A DNA stretch of 64,000 nt from Diabrotica undecimpunctata. Taxonomy: Eukaryota; Arthropoda; Insecta; Coleoptera; Chrysomelidae. Made by a program: the position numbers and the translations under genes. The notes below the pieces were generated by a model. The model saw nothing but the letters and a program-made list of their open reading frames with translations, did no database searches and had not been told where the DNA came from. Location of the stretch: assembly GCF_040954645.1 (NCBI RefSeq), contig NC_092810.1, positions 7,300,185-7,364,184 on the forward strand. Direction: 5' to 3'. Each line of letters starts with the position of its first letter. Within the stretch, counting starts at the first letter, position 1. Shown piece by piece: positions 33,171 through 44,257 of the stretch.

Positions 33171-35428
33171 AGTCCATTTCCATCATATTGATAGCACATT
33201 ATGTATGCAAATCCCTAAATTGTTGATACGAGTGACTCAATGAAAAATAGATATTTGTCAACAAGTTTACTGAAGTATATAGGAAAACAATTTTAAATTG
33301 AGTATGACCACCAGGTATAAAGGTTGAAGCAGAATGGAATACAATGGTTTTGAGGGTTACTAATCCCTAAATAAAGTTGGCAGTGTCGGAGTGATGGAGA
33401 TTAACAGGTACTAATGAATTTGCAAGAAATGTAAGATGTTTATTTTATTGGTTATATATAAAATAATTTGTGGCCCTAACAGGGGCCGATTTGTAAAAAA
33501 ATGAATATTATTTTAATCAAATTCCATTTCAGATTCACTGCTTTCTTTAGAATCTAAGGAATCTTCAACTCCAATGTTAATTATTACCGGTTCCAGCATT
33601 GCATCAGTCATGTTATCCAAATTCCACATTTTATTTTCTTCCTTGTGAGCATGACTAACAGCATTTTTCCAATTTTCTGGAGTTACTTTTGATAAGGAAT
33701 GTTCTAATAATTGTTGTAAGTCTTCTAATTTAAAAGTTTTGTTATTGCATCCGACTTCACCCTTTACTTGAGACCATATATTTTCTATCGGATTCAGATC
33801 ACAGTGGTATGGGGGTAAACGTAAAATAATTACATCACGGTTTAATGCCATTTCATCAATTATATATTTTTTATAAGCTGCTTTATGTTGCCTTACATTA
33901 GGTAATAATTCCTTTTTTGTCGAATTCTCCTTGTACTCAATTGCGTGTTTATCCAACTATTCGATTATCTCTCCTTTTTCCATGCCGTTGTTGGCAATTT
34001 TTCTGCTAGTCTTGTATGGTAACTAGCATTATCCATGACTATGACAGAATTTTTTGGAATTAAATCCAACATTTGCTCAAAATATTTTTAAAAACGTCAG
34101 CAGTCATTTCCTCGTGGTAATCTTTGGTTGATTTTGGGCAAAACTTAATAATCCACCATTGACAAAACCGTATTCGTTTCCAATATGGGTTATTATGAGT
34201 CTGCGTCCTTTTCCAACGGGAATATTGTTTATTCCAGTAGATACACCTTCGATGAATGCCTGACGGAAACTTTTCACATTTGTATCAACCCATAGATATG
34301 GTACAGTATGACCTTCATTTAGCCAAGTCTCGTCCAAATAAAAAATTGTTTTCCCTTCTTCTCGGTACTTTTTAATAGTTCTTAGATAATCTCGTCTCCA
34401 ACATACAATGTAATCTTTTTCAATTAAAACGGATTTTCTTCTATTATTTTGCCAACGAAATCCCATCTCTCCCAATAGTCCCTATAATTTCTTGTTGCTT
34501 ATGATTGGTAACTCTTCGTTTTCTCTAATTAATGTTTTGATTTTGTCCAATGTTGGAAATTCTTTGTTAAAAAAAAATGAGTGGACTGCGTCTTATCATG
34601 TTTTTATGTATTTTTTCAATTTCCAAGGGTTTACTCCCTCCACTCTTCTTGGGAGATGAAACAGTTCCTCCTTTTCTTTCTTTTAGGAATCTATAAATTG
34701 TTACTTCTCCAACCCCTGTCATATTTGAACACATGTTAACGATTTCACGAACATTACTTAAAGGGCGTTGATGTACAAGTGCATCGTGTACATTTAATAC
34801 TATATTTTTTTTTTCTTAGACTGAAGGCACCTTTAAAACTACACTTAACCGGGATAAAAGCTGTTGTCGACGTCATTTTAAATGCAAATAACAAAATATC
34901 GACACCAAAAACGTAGGTAGGTAAGACATGAACAATGTACATCTACAAACTAAATGGAAGATGCAAACAATTTCTAATTTATATTATTGGCATAAGCTGT
35001 AATGTGGCATAAAAACTACTTAAACTATCATTAGTGAAGCCTTATCAGTAATTCCAGGTAATCGTTCAAAGAAGGTATTCTTTTTGTGTCAGGCGATAAC
35101 TTGTATAGAAAACAATAATCACCTTTAAATTACTGTTTACATTAATTTATTTCGTGAAACATTGAATTCTCTCGTTAATCACCCGTGTATAATTAACAAT
35201 AATCGTGTGGCATATATACCGACGTTTTTACGCACAAAAAAGGTATAGTGAGATTAGTGGACACTTATTTTACAGAAGATTTTTTAAAAGATAATGAATT
35301 GTTGACGGCATCTAAAAATATTAATTCTTTTTATTTATTTCAAAACAAGTATAGGGTGACGCCTATGGTTTTTTGACCTATTGAGGATTTGCATACATAA
35401 TGTGCTATCAATATGATGGAAAAGGACT
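33171..35428 (-). mobile_element. DD82E element, copy 2, with inverted ends
   Basis: 33171-33214 and 35385-35428 are inverted repeats with 43 of 44 bases matching (AGTCCATTTCCATCATATTG ... TATGCAAATCC). An alternative outer boundary is the internal TA followed by TGTATGCAAATCC (33202 and 35397), because similarity to copy 1 starts there. Between the ends lies one decayed transposase gene. No clear target duplication is visible outside the 44-bp repeats. Confidence 0.78.
33513..34876 (-). pseudogene. DD82E transposase, copy 2
   Basis: ATG at 34876 (MTSTTAFIPVKCSFKG). The N-terminal third is frame-disrupted; the helix-turn-helix region is barely readable near 34690. From 34475 down: GFRWQNNRRKSVLIEKDYIV, CWRRDYLRTIKK, FYLDETWLNEGHTVPYLW, GKGRRLIITHIG, GGLLSF, then VIVMDNASYHTRLAEKLPTT and PPYHCDLNPIENIW. 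Spacing from the second Asp to Glu is again 82. An acidic tail, SKESSESEMEFD, ends at 33513. More damaged than copy 1. Confidence 0.85.
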
Positions 35429-35769
35429 ATAGGACATTCGACTGAGTCACTTTGATTTAGGTATTTGAAATTAGGTTTGAGCTTCGCGCTTTGAACCCAG
35501 CTGATAGCAGCAATTCGATAATGCTCAAAACTCTTTGTTATTATGCTCTAACGTTACCAAATCCAGGTCTGCCTTACAAATTTTATTTGAACAACTTATT
35601 TACTAGTGTCATTTTGTTCAATTTTTTATGACTAAATCTATACGGGGTATTGGTATATTAAGGGGAGATGATAGGCTACCACACAAATGTCCTTGAATCA
35701 AGAAAGTATTTCAAAAAAATACTGATAGTAGTTTCCACGTTTCAATTCTTGATAGAACACATGGAATAA

Positions 35770-36125
35770 GGTTTGTTAAGAGGACATACAATAGGAGCAT
35801 ACAATAATAATATGACTGGTACCGATGTTATGGATGAAAACTTTGTTTGTTATCGAATTGAAATTACGTCTAAAAATGGAGGAGGAGCATATAATGACTC
35901 AGATAGAACTAAGAGTTACCTACAAATGTACCAAAATCGTCCTAAACGAAGTGAAAGGCCGTCTATTTCAAGATCCATTATCTCTTTGAATAGAATTTCA
36001 GACGAACTTCGCTATCATGAGAGAAAGCATCTCCTGAAGAATCGGAGTCGTGTTGTTTTATGGTACGAGAACTATGTGCAGCAAATGTGATGTTGGCATG
36101 TATATGGAGTGTACCATTGTGACAT
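35770..36125 (+). pseudogene. piggyBac transposase C-terminal fragment
   Basis: IGAYNNNMTGTDVMDENFVC and YRIEITSKNGGG matches the third catalytic Asp block of PGBD-type transposases (YNxxMGGxDxxDxNxxxYR). Then NRPKRSERPS, ISDELRYHERKHLL and, in another frame, TRTMCSKCDVGMYMECT, a remnant of the cysteine-rich C-terminal finger. It is a different piggyBac family from those at 20 and 49 kb. Confidence 0.72.
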
Positions 36126-36294
36126 GCTAAATTTTTCTATTACTGGCCTGTGTTTTTATTTAACTGTGTCTTGAGATTATTAATTTTTATCGCTTTGAGT
36201 ACGTATAAGTGTTTAAAAGAACTATACATTATGTTTGGGGCTATAATATTCCATAAACAAATACATTTTCTTTTAAACTACTCCATTCAAGTAA

Positions 36295-36299
<5 letters not shown>

Positions 36300-36342
<43 letters not shown>
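36300..36342. repeat. (TA)n tail of LINE-C
   Basis: About 21 TA units at the 3' end of the minus-strand LINE-C, 17 bp past its stop codon. The same AAATCC then TA-repeat junction ends the LINE-C fragments at 44.2 and 45.3 kb, so TA repeats appear to be this family's tail. Confidence 0.9.
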
Positions 36343-36347
<5 letters not shown>

Positions 36348-36359
36348 ATAACGGATTTA

Positions 36360-38879
36360 TTACGGCTGTCGCCGCTTCTCCGCCCCCAATTTCCATCTTT
36401 TTCTGTCATATGCAGTTGCCTCTTCTAAGTCTCTTGCCGCCATTGCTTCATCAATATCGTTGCGCCAACTTCTCCGTGGTCGTCCTCTCTTTCTTCTTTC
36501 AGGAGGGATCCATTCCAGTACTCTCCTAGGCCATCTGTACTCTGGCATTCTTTTAACATGTCCGAACCAGATTAATTGTTTTCTTTCTATGTCATCATTG
36601 ATATTTCTCTCCATTTTCATTTCGTTTCTTATTTGTTCGTTTCTAACTCTCTCCAGTTTCGATCTACTGCAGCTTCGTCTCAGATAATCCATTTCTGTCG
36701 TCAAAAGTTTGTTTCTATTAGCTTTGGTGACGTCCCATACTTCCGAACCGTAAAGTGTAATACTTTGGACTATACTACCGTAAATGTGTTTTTTGGTTTC
36801 TCGTCGAATTGTTTTTTGCCAGAGAAGAGAGTTTAAGGCACGGGTCGCTGCTCTGCCCTTGTTTATTCTTTCCCTGATTTCGTCTGCGCTATTTCCCTTC
36901 TTGTTGAAAATGACCCCCAAATATTTGCAGGATTGCACGCCTTTGATTTTGTCGTCTTCCAAGACTAGGTCACATATTTCATCTGTTCCCACTGAGAGAT
37001 ATTCACATTTTGTCATATTCATGTTTAGACCTACCACCTTATATTCTTCTTGCAGTTTTCTTACCATATAGCTAAGATCGTAGCTGTCTTCGGCAATTAC
37101 TACCTGGTCATCCGCAAAGAAAAGTGTATATAGCTTGTTTTCTTCCACCGTTATTCCCATGTTTCTACATTTTTTTACCCATTTCACTAAGGATCTGTCC
37201 AAATAGATTTTAAATAAGGTGGGTGACAGACAGCAGCCTTGTCTTAGTCCTTTTGTTGTTTGAAAAGGAGAGGTGATTTCTTGTCCCATTTTAATTCTTG
37301 CAAAGTTTTGTTCGTAATATTTTTGAGTGGCGTTAATAAGAATTGGGTTTATTTTCAAGTTACCCATTTCTATCCATAGTTGGGAGATCGGTACACTGTC
37401 ATATGCTTTTTCCAAATCTATTAAAGCTATATGAGTTTCTCTATTTCTCTGCACTCGTTTTTCCATTGCAATTTTTAATGTGAATATATTATCCATAGTG
37501 GAGCGTCCGGCCCTAAATCCCGCTTGTTCTTCGGGTTGTTTGTCTTTGATATCATTTTCTATCAGGTTTCGTAGTACTTTTGAGTATAGTCGGCCTATAG
37601 TAGCAATCACTGCGATCCCTCTATAGTTTTTAGGATCCATCTTTGTGCCTTTCTTGTGTATTGGAGAGATATACGATTGTCTCCATTCTTCTGGAACTTC
37701 TTCTCCGTTTAAGCATCTTTCGAATAATTTTCGGATCATCTCAAACAGTTTTGATGATTCATACCTAATCAACTCTGGATGTATTCCGCCTGGGCCTGGA
37801 GATTTTTTTAATTTCATTCCCTTAACTGCTTCATTCACTTGTTCTATTGATATTTCGATTCTTCCTTCTACTTCCACTTGTTCATTTGTCTGTTTAAACC
37901 TTTCTCTTCTCTCTGTTAATAAGTTCTCAAAATGCTCTACCCATGTGTTCTCTGGTATTCTATTTATTATGACTTGGTTTTTTGTCGTTGTTCTCATCGT
38001 TTTTATAGTTCTCCAGGCTTCAGAGCTCTTTGTCCCTCCTATATGGTTGTCTAGGTATTGGCATTTTTGTTCCCATGTACTATTTTTCTTTTTAACCACT
38101 TCTCGTTTGACTTCTTTATTCAAGTTTTTATATTGTTGTTTTGTATGTTCGTCTCCCTGTTGTAATAACTGTAGATATACTTCCTTCTTTCTTTTTATCT
38201 TTTCTTCCACTTCTTTATCCCACCAATATGGTTTATCTACTCTTTGTACCTGTGGCCCTAAGGCTTCTAGCGCTGCGTCTTTCATGCAGTTTTTTATATG
38301 TTCGTATTCATCCGTCGTTGATCTGTGTGATTCCTGTAGTTTTTGTGTTAGTCTCCAGGAGTAAAGTAACTGTGTGCTCTCGTTATCTAGATTATCTAAG
38401 GTGTACGTAGTTCTCTCTATTTTTTCTCTGTGTTCTTTGTTGATGTCTGTGTGGTTCCTGTCTACGAATGGTGTATATATTTTTCCTATTATCAGGCAGT
38501 GGTCCGAGCCGCACTCTGCTCCTCTATTCACCTTTACGTCCTGTACTCTTAACTTAGTTTGTTGTCTTGTTATGAAATAATCTATTATCGATTTTAGACC
38601 TCTTGTGTGCTGATACCAGGTGTATTTATGTATGTTCTTGTGGGCCAAAAAACCATTCAAAATCTTTAACTCATATTGTTGGCATATATTTATGAGTCTT
38701 TCTCCGTTGTTGTTAACAGTTTCTTCTCCATGCATGCCTACCACTTTATTTTGAACTTGTTTTCCTACTCTGGCATTCAGGTCTCCTCCGCATATAATCT
38801 CATGGCTGTTAGGAATTTCGTTCAGGATTTTTCTAAAGTCTTCTTCAAAAGCTTCCTTTTCTTGCACTGGCACTGGCAA
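36360..38879 (-). CDS. LINE-C ORF: partial endonuclease plus complete reverse transcriptase
   Basis: 839 codons without a stop. The codon at 38879 is TTG and a TAA lies two codons upstream, so the ORF is 5' truncated, not newly started. The endonuclease remainder shows ICGGDLNARVG, SIIDYFITRQQ and GSDHCLIIG. The reverse transcriptase shows KKSPGPGGIHPELIRYE, YRGIAVIATIGRLYSKVL, EEQAGFRAGRSTMDNIF, IALIDLEKAYDSVP, TKGLRQGCCLSPTLFKIY and YTLFFADDQVVIAE with catalytic FADD. The C-terminus has IWFGHVKRMPEYRWPRRVLE and RKRGRPRRSWRND, an RTE-like tail without RNase H. All RT motifs are intact, so the enzyme part might be active. Confidence 0.93.
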   Translation of the reverse strand: MPVPVQEKEAFEEDFRKILNEIPNSHEIICGGDLNARVGKQVQNKVVGMHGEETVNNNGERLINICQQYELKILNGFLAHKNIHKYTWYQHTRGLKSIIDYFITRQQTKLRVQDVKVNRGAECGSDHCLIIGKIYTPFVDRNHTDINKEHREKIERTTYTLDNLDNESTQLLYSWRLTQKLQESHRSTTDEYEHIKNCMKDAALEALGPQVQRVDKPYWWDKEVEEKIKRKKEVYLQLLQQGDEHTKQQYKNLNKEVKREVVKKKNSTWEQKCQYLDNHIGGTKSSEAWRTIKTMRTTTKNQVIINRIPENTWVEHFENLLTERRERFKQTNEQVEVEGRIEISIEQVNEAVKGMKLKKSPGPGGIHPELIRYESSKLFEMIRKLFERCLNGEEVPEEWRQSYISPIHKKGTKMDPKNYRGIAVIATIGRLYSKVLRNLIENDIKDKQPEEQAGFRAGRSTMDNIFTLKIAMEKRVQRNRETHIALIDLEKAYDSVPISQLWIEMGNLKINPILINATQKYYEQNFARIKMGQEITSPFQTTKGLRQGCCLSPTLFKIYLDRSLVKWVKKCRNMGITVEENKLYTLFFADDQVVIAEDSYDLSYMVRKLQEEYKVVGLNMNMTKCEYLSVGTDEICDLVLEDDKIKGVQSCKYLGVIFNKKGNSADEIRERINKGRAATRALNSLLWQKTIRRETKKHIYGSIVQSITLYGSEVWDVTKANRNKLLTTEMDYLRRSCSRSKLERVRNEQIRNEMKMERNINDDIERKQLIWFGHVKRMPEYRWPRRVLEWIPPERRKRGRPRRSWRNDIDEAMAARDLEEATAYDRKRWKLGAEKRRQP

Positions 38880-41030
38880 AAATTAATAAGCTCAGGCCTA
38901 ATTTATAAAAAGCCAAAATCCCATTTGGGTTGTCTTGCCAGTTAATACTTAAATGTCAACATGCATTCAGATGTATATCTTTGCTTTGAAAATTACAAAT
39001 TCCTTACACATTATGGCAGTAATTAGCACCGCAGGGACATAAATAACATTTTAAATTTGGCACATATTTGTAAATTACATAAAATTGTACGTAAGAACTT
39101 GTTAAGAACTCCTGATTTATTCCGTTTATTTTGAAAGATAGACAATAGAGAACACCATCGCTCACTGCATAAAACTGGAAACGTCTTGGCGAAATTCCCA
39201 TAAAGTTAGCATTACATATCTTATCCTGTACAGACTAGTCACTTTGAGACAAAGTATAGAACTATCTGTTTATCTCCAGACCTACGAACGGCCTTATCAT
39301 CACAGGTCAACAAACCATAGTGAGTAAATATTTTATAACGATAATGCCATTTTGTTAGGAACAGTAACTTTTTAAATTTTTTTGTAGAGAGTTTATTTTT
39401 AGTTTTTTTGAGTATGTTACTAAATTTAGTAACGTAAATAAAAGTAAAACGGAACAATGACCAGTGATCAGGTTGTAGTCAACTTTTTTTTGTAAGATAT
39501 TTTTAAGATAAGTTTTTATTAAAGAATTTCTGTATTGACTAATATTTAAAGTATATAAATGATTACAATCTGTTTTAAGGTTTAAGATTTAATGACAGTA
39601 CGTATCATTATGTTTTTTATTAATTTTTTATTAATAAAATATTTTTTCAGCGTTAAGTCATGTTTGTTTTTAAAAGTTTAATAAACATTATTTTTTTGTG
39701 ACGTATTATTTTATTTTTGAGTTAAGACGATATAAATTATTTAAATTTTGTTGTAGAAGATATTATAATTATATTATAATTTTTCTGAAGTATTTTATCG
39801 AATATATAACGTTTTCTTAAAGCTTATGGTTAGATAGGTCAATTTTTATAGTTTTTTTGTCGATAATTTGCTGATATGTTTTCTGACGTGTGTTTTTTGT
39901 GTTTTTCTAATGTTTTTGAGACAAACGTTTGTTTAGTTTAATTATTTTTGAGTTCCCGTACAAGTTTTAGGTTAAAACTTATTGGCCCCATTTTGTTTTA
40001 CAGTTTAGCTGTAATTAGTGTCTTTCTTTGCCAAACTGTTATATTTTGTTGTCTAATTAATTTCTATGATTTATCTATCTATTTTGATCTACAATTTTTC
40101 ACCATCTACATCCTTACCCCCCAATAAATCTCCCTTACTAAAGCAACGTGGTCTTCGTTAAGTAATGTGAATGAAAAGTTTTTTATTGTCAACTTTTGTC
40201 AGCTTTTTCGCGACAACATAAATTTCATACTGTAACGTAAAATGGATCTGAATGGGAATTTAAGTGAACCAAAGAATTCCAGGTTTAGTCAATGCCCCAA
40301 TAAGTTTTGTTATTGTATTTAAGAATACCTCGAGAACTTTCTGCACTTTTCATGTTTCCCTTTTTAGAGAAAAAGTCCGGTTTGAAAAATTTCAGATGAA
40401 TATAAAATTTTAGTGCTGTCTATTGGAATTTTATTTAGGTATTATCCATTTTTTCCCGATACTTTTACCTTTTATTTCTGATTTTTATCAGTTTCTATTA
40501 TATTTTTTCATGTTATTAACAAATTTACATCTGTTAACTTATTACATTTACAAAGCAACCTTGTATTAATTAAAATAAGTGTATCCCTGTCAGCTCTCTA
40601 AAAGGAAGTATTCCACTACCTTTTGTTAAAAACGGTGTAAAAACTGCAGTATATGACACTTTGTTTTAAAAATACACGAACAATATACCAGACGCTGGCT
40701 CAGCTCAAAATAAAACGGTGCTCTTAATCCATTGTTGGAAATAATAAGAGTAATTAAAAAGCTGAAAAATATAAGCACTGACAAATTTATGGTGTAAAAA
40801 GAAAAATATAAGAAGGAAGTTTCTGTAGTAAATTGTTACTTTAAAAGAGAATTCTTTTATTCCATAATTGTTTTACAGTGCGCTGGAATAAATGTTACCC
40901 TACTTCCTATTAACTGATTTATTTTTAGCATATAAGCCTATCACTTGGACAGATGAGTTTTTAAAATATTTATAATATGCTATGGCGTCCACTGCGAGGA
41001 GGTAGAACAGATTACAGAAATATCAAGTTC
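38880..41030. other. No gene seen; longest empty stretch
   Basis: Strongly AT-rich, with long T-runs between about 39300 and 40500. I see no coding match, RNA gene or element end. Confidence 0.5.
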
Positions 41031-41600
41031 TCTCCAAGGACTCTCAGATAAGTATTCCCTCACTCGAAAAGCATTTAGGTAAATATACTCATAATGGTGA
41101 AGAAACTCTGCAAGAACTTTTCAGGATGCACTTTTCTAAGTATAAAACAAAACTAATACCACTAGACACATGGCAGCAGACTGAACAAGAGACAATTACT
41201 TATGGTTCTAAGGAAAACTATGGGCAATAAATTTATTTAACCCATATAAATCACCGACTCTGGACAAGATTTATCCAAATCTTCTATAGAAAAGAAATAA
41301 TCTGTACTACAAAATTTGTATGTAACTATAGGATAGCTTAATATTAAAGTAGACACCAAAAGCAAGACAGATTACACGTATAGCTCTTGTATCCAAACCT
41401 GGCAAAACCAGATACGAAAAAACTACGTCCCTGTGGCCGACATGTTGTATTAGTTGAAAGTCCGATACATTAGAGACAGATTCTATACAGAAACGGCACG
41501 GCGCCATTAAGGTAGAGTACGTTCTGGAAAGCAAGGAGATTATGCTGAGTGTATTTATAGATATAGAGGGAGCATTCGACAACACCTTTTATGTAATCAC
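41031..41600 (+). pseudogene. R1-clade reverse transcriptase fragment
   Basis: Through several frames: GEETLQELFRMHFSKYKTKL, then a degraded palm-finger segment, then VESKEIMLSVFIDIEGAFDN in adjusted form (ESKEIMLSVFIDIEGAFDNT is readable at about 41529-41585). FxDIEGAFDNT is the R1-clade form of the first catalytic Asp block. No YADD follows. Confidence 0.7.
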
Positions 41601-41704
41601 AATGTACCTTTTGTTTTTTACCACGGAGTACTACCTTTCTCAACGCAGTGATTAAGCAGCCACATTAAGTAACTACTGTAACTATAATACTGTTCTAAAG
41701 GTAT

Positions 41705-41880
41705 TTCTCTTGTGGCATCTTAATACAATTACCATTTTTGTTGGAAATAAACCACACTTTGTAAATCGTTCTCAAAATACGAATCATTGGAAATCGAAAC
41801 GTCAAAAATTAACTTATTTGAAATTAAATTGTGGCGTATTCCCAAGAAAAATAGTAATTACAGTAACTATAGATCCAGTG
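41705..41880. repeat. Noncoding hammerhead repeat as a head-to-head pair, copy 3
   Basis: The left arm (minus) carries TGCCACAAG, GTGTGGTTTATTTCCAAC and TTGAGAACGATTT. The right arm (plus) carries GGAAATCGAAACGTCAA and TTGTGGCGTATTCCC. So the core halves of the hammerhead-like motif now sit on opposite strands and cannot form one ribozyme. This is the inverted-terminal arrangement often seen in PLE copies. Confidence 0.65.
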
Positions 41881-42257
41881 TGTTTTGGACCGAGATAAGG
41901 CCGGTAATCAATGATATAATTACCATCCATCCCCAAGAGTTTACTAAAAACGTAATATTTCATTAAGACGGAGTTATGTCCCGCTATGCCGCTAGAGTGC
42001 GAGCTTATCTAGACAATGTTTTTTCCGGCAAACTGGATTAGCCGACAGAGACAAATAGTGCGGTCACAAAGATCTTATTTAACTCGTTTATGTTTTATTA
42101 CGCCAACAATGTATCTCAAAATGACTAATATTGATTAACAAATTCAAAAAAATTTAAATTATAAAAAACGGTTTTCTTACTGCTAAGAAGTTAATGAGAA
42201 GCTTTTTGGATCTGCAATGTTTTTTGTTTTATTATTGAGTATTAGGTAATATTTATA

Positions 42258-42299
<42 letters not shown>
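42258..42299. repeat. (TA)n microsatellite
   Basis: About 20 TA units, no recognised element at either side. Confidence 0.97.
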
Positions 42300-42302
<3 letters not shown>

Positions 42303-42689
42303 TACGATCAATTATCGACAGATGGCGTTACTGTCATTCCAATGAAGTTCATATATTGCCGTGGCAGTTCATGCTGATTTGAATTGAAACAAAAACAGCA
42401 AACGAATGATGATTTTTCGAGTTATGGGTGACGTACGAATTTATGTAAATTGTGAAATTCATATCGGGCTCAAATTGAACGGACAATATTGTGCGTATTT
42501 TTATCTTTGACAGTGTTTTTCGAATAGTTTTGTGTATTTCATTGTGACTTAATTTACTTAAAATAAATACTACTATTTATCTTAAATTCTAAACCAAAAA
42601 TATATAGTCCACCGAAATACAAAGATGACATCCACCACCCGAACCACTATCAACGTTGTTATTAGGTATTACACGTTGTTATTATGCAG

Positions 42690-42987
42690 GAAGTGGGAAA
42701 CACAGGAGGAGAATACGTAGTGCTGGGAGATTTTAACGCAAAAGCAGCGGAGTGAAGATCTCCCATCACTGATACTAACTGACTGGGTGGGTACTCTAGA
42801 CCTAGTGGTTCTGAACACAGGTCTGGAGCCTACGTTTGTTAGGAGAGGTACAGGTACGTACATCGACGTGACCATGGCGACACAAGAAATAGCGGCAAAA
42901 GCAAGAGGCTGGAAGGTTTTGTCAGGTCAGATAACCGGTACGGGGACCACTAACACGGTCCGTGCGTCCGTGGGTCACACTATATGA
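42690..42987 (+). pseudogene. R1-clade endonuclease fragment
   Basis: GGEYVVLGDFNAKAAE followed, after a frameshift at about 42785, by WVGTLDLVVLNTGLEPTFVR, RGTGTYIDVTMATQEIAAKA and RGWKVL. This is the C-terminal half of the AP-type endonuclease of R1-like LINEs (GDFNAK, TYIDVT). It is G+C richer than its surroundings. The SDH box is lost. Confidence 0.8.
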
Positions 42988-43384
42988 GTTAGATAGGCGT
43001 GAGTCAGACTGTGGGGAAGGAGGAAATATCCGTCTGGGAGTGATGCCGTACTAGGAGCGATGAGGGTCTTCCTCGCGCTACCTGGAACAATACAGGGAGC
43101 CTCCTTGCTGACAGACTGTGGATGAATGAAGGTAGTGCTTCGGAAGTGATGGCGGCCTTACAGCAACCATTTCGCTTCCGGATCGCTGGATGACAGAGGA
43201 GGGTCTGGTTTAGCAAGTAGACGTTCGGCGTAGACTCGGTGACGAGAGGGCATTTTAAAATACCTCGGGAACTATCGCCGGGAGTACGAAGAACGAATCC
43301 TGCACTAAGGTCAGTCAGGCGGCGTGTTGGACTAAGATGTCTTTTGAAGATTCCAGACCCCCCCTCTATAAAGACGAAAAAAAA

Positions 43385-43795
43385 AGGTATTATACGTAAG
43401 TCGAAGCATTTCTTGGAAAACATTCGCAAATATAATTCATGTTTCCAAATGGCATCGAAAATTTCATGCCAACATTCAGAGTCCAAGGCCACATTTCTCA
43501 TCGTGCCGAATCTCTTCTACCATTGTTGGACTCAGATCACAAGTTTCTTTAAATTCATTTCCTGGCAAACAGTGACGAACAAATTAAACAACGATGCCAT
43601 TACAATGCAGGCACTAAACGATAAATTGACCTCGTTACAAGCCCTTTTAGATCGAGGGAATGGATTAATTCAATTCTTTAAAACCGCCATTCAACGAATG
43701 CCAGAAGATGACTACGCGGTTGTAATTCGACCAGACAAAAAACTTGGTTGGTTAACACGAAAGACAGTTTAATGCACCAACCATCAATGAATTAC
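43385..43795 (+). pseudogene. Helitron replicase/helicase N-terminal-region fragment
   Basis: In shifting frames: FLENIRKYNSCFQMAS, then ENFMPTFRVQGHISHRAESL, LPLLDSDHKFL, FLANSDEQIKQRCHYNAGTK, then LFKTA-like FFKTAIQRMPEDDYAVVIRP, DKK, and HERQFNAPTINELL. This string matches the Helitron-like N-terminal domain of Rep-helicase proteins (KVQGQIYHR, ADKxPxGEHxRRFNAPT). The Rep nuclease and helicase domains are absent. Confidence 0.72.
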
Positions 43796-44047
43796 TGAAA
43801 TATCACTAGAGTATAGACCAGCATTTCTGTATATAATTGACCTAAAGAAAGCATTTGACAGAATAGGACTCTAAGATGTGAACCATTTTCTGTATAATAG
43901 AGAAGTTCCCCTAAATATTATAAAAACTATCGAAAATATCTACCAAAACAACAAAATGAAAGTCAGAATAGATGGACAACTTAAAGAACCTATAGAAATA
44001 GGTAGCGAAATTAGACAAATAGACAAGGGGATTCATTGATGATGCCT
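43796..44047 (+). pseudogene. LINE-D reverse transcriptase fragment
   Basis: FLYIIDLKKAFDRIGL, VNHFLYNREVPLNIIKTIEN, IYQNNKMKVRIDGQLKEPIE and IGSEIRQIDKG. The conserved RQG block is broken exactly where the duplicated mosaic begins, and its continuation (PMLFNLIMDEIIR) resumes at about 44263 after the first TA tract. Confidence 0.75.
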
Positions 44048-44067
44048 GACGAAAGTTGGCCCCAAAA

Positions 44068-44203
44068 ACTTCACAGATGGAAGCCCACTGAAAGAAGAAA
44101 AACAGGTAGACCTCGGCTCTCTCTCTCTCAGGATTGGCGGAGGAGAACGGGAATACGTCGATAGCCGTCTCCAAAATATATTGTATTTACAAGTTAAATC
44201 CTG

Positions 44204-44257
<54 letters not shown>

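Noticed and set aside
37645..38364. 239-codon plus-strand ORF
   Set aside because: Antisense shadow of the intact LINE-C reverse transcriptase; low-complexity Phe/Ser-rich text.
42660..43500. G+C-rich stretch as a host gene
   Set aside because: Its readable parts are R1 endonuclease and Helitron remnants.
44030..44075. CTGACGAAAGTT resembling a hammerhead core
   Set aside because: No GAA core follows at the right place and the text crosses the duplication junction.
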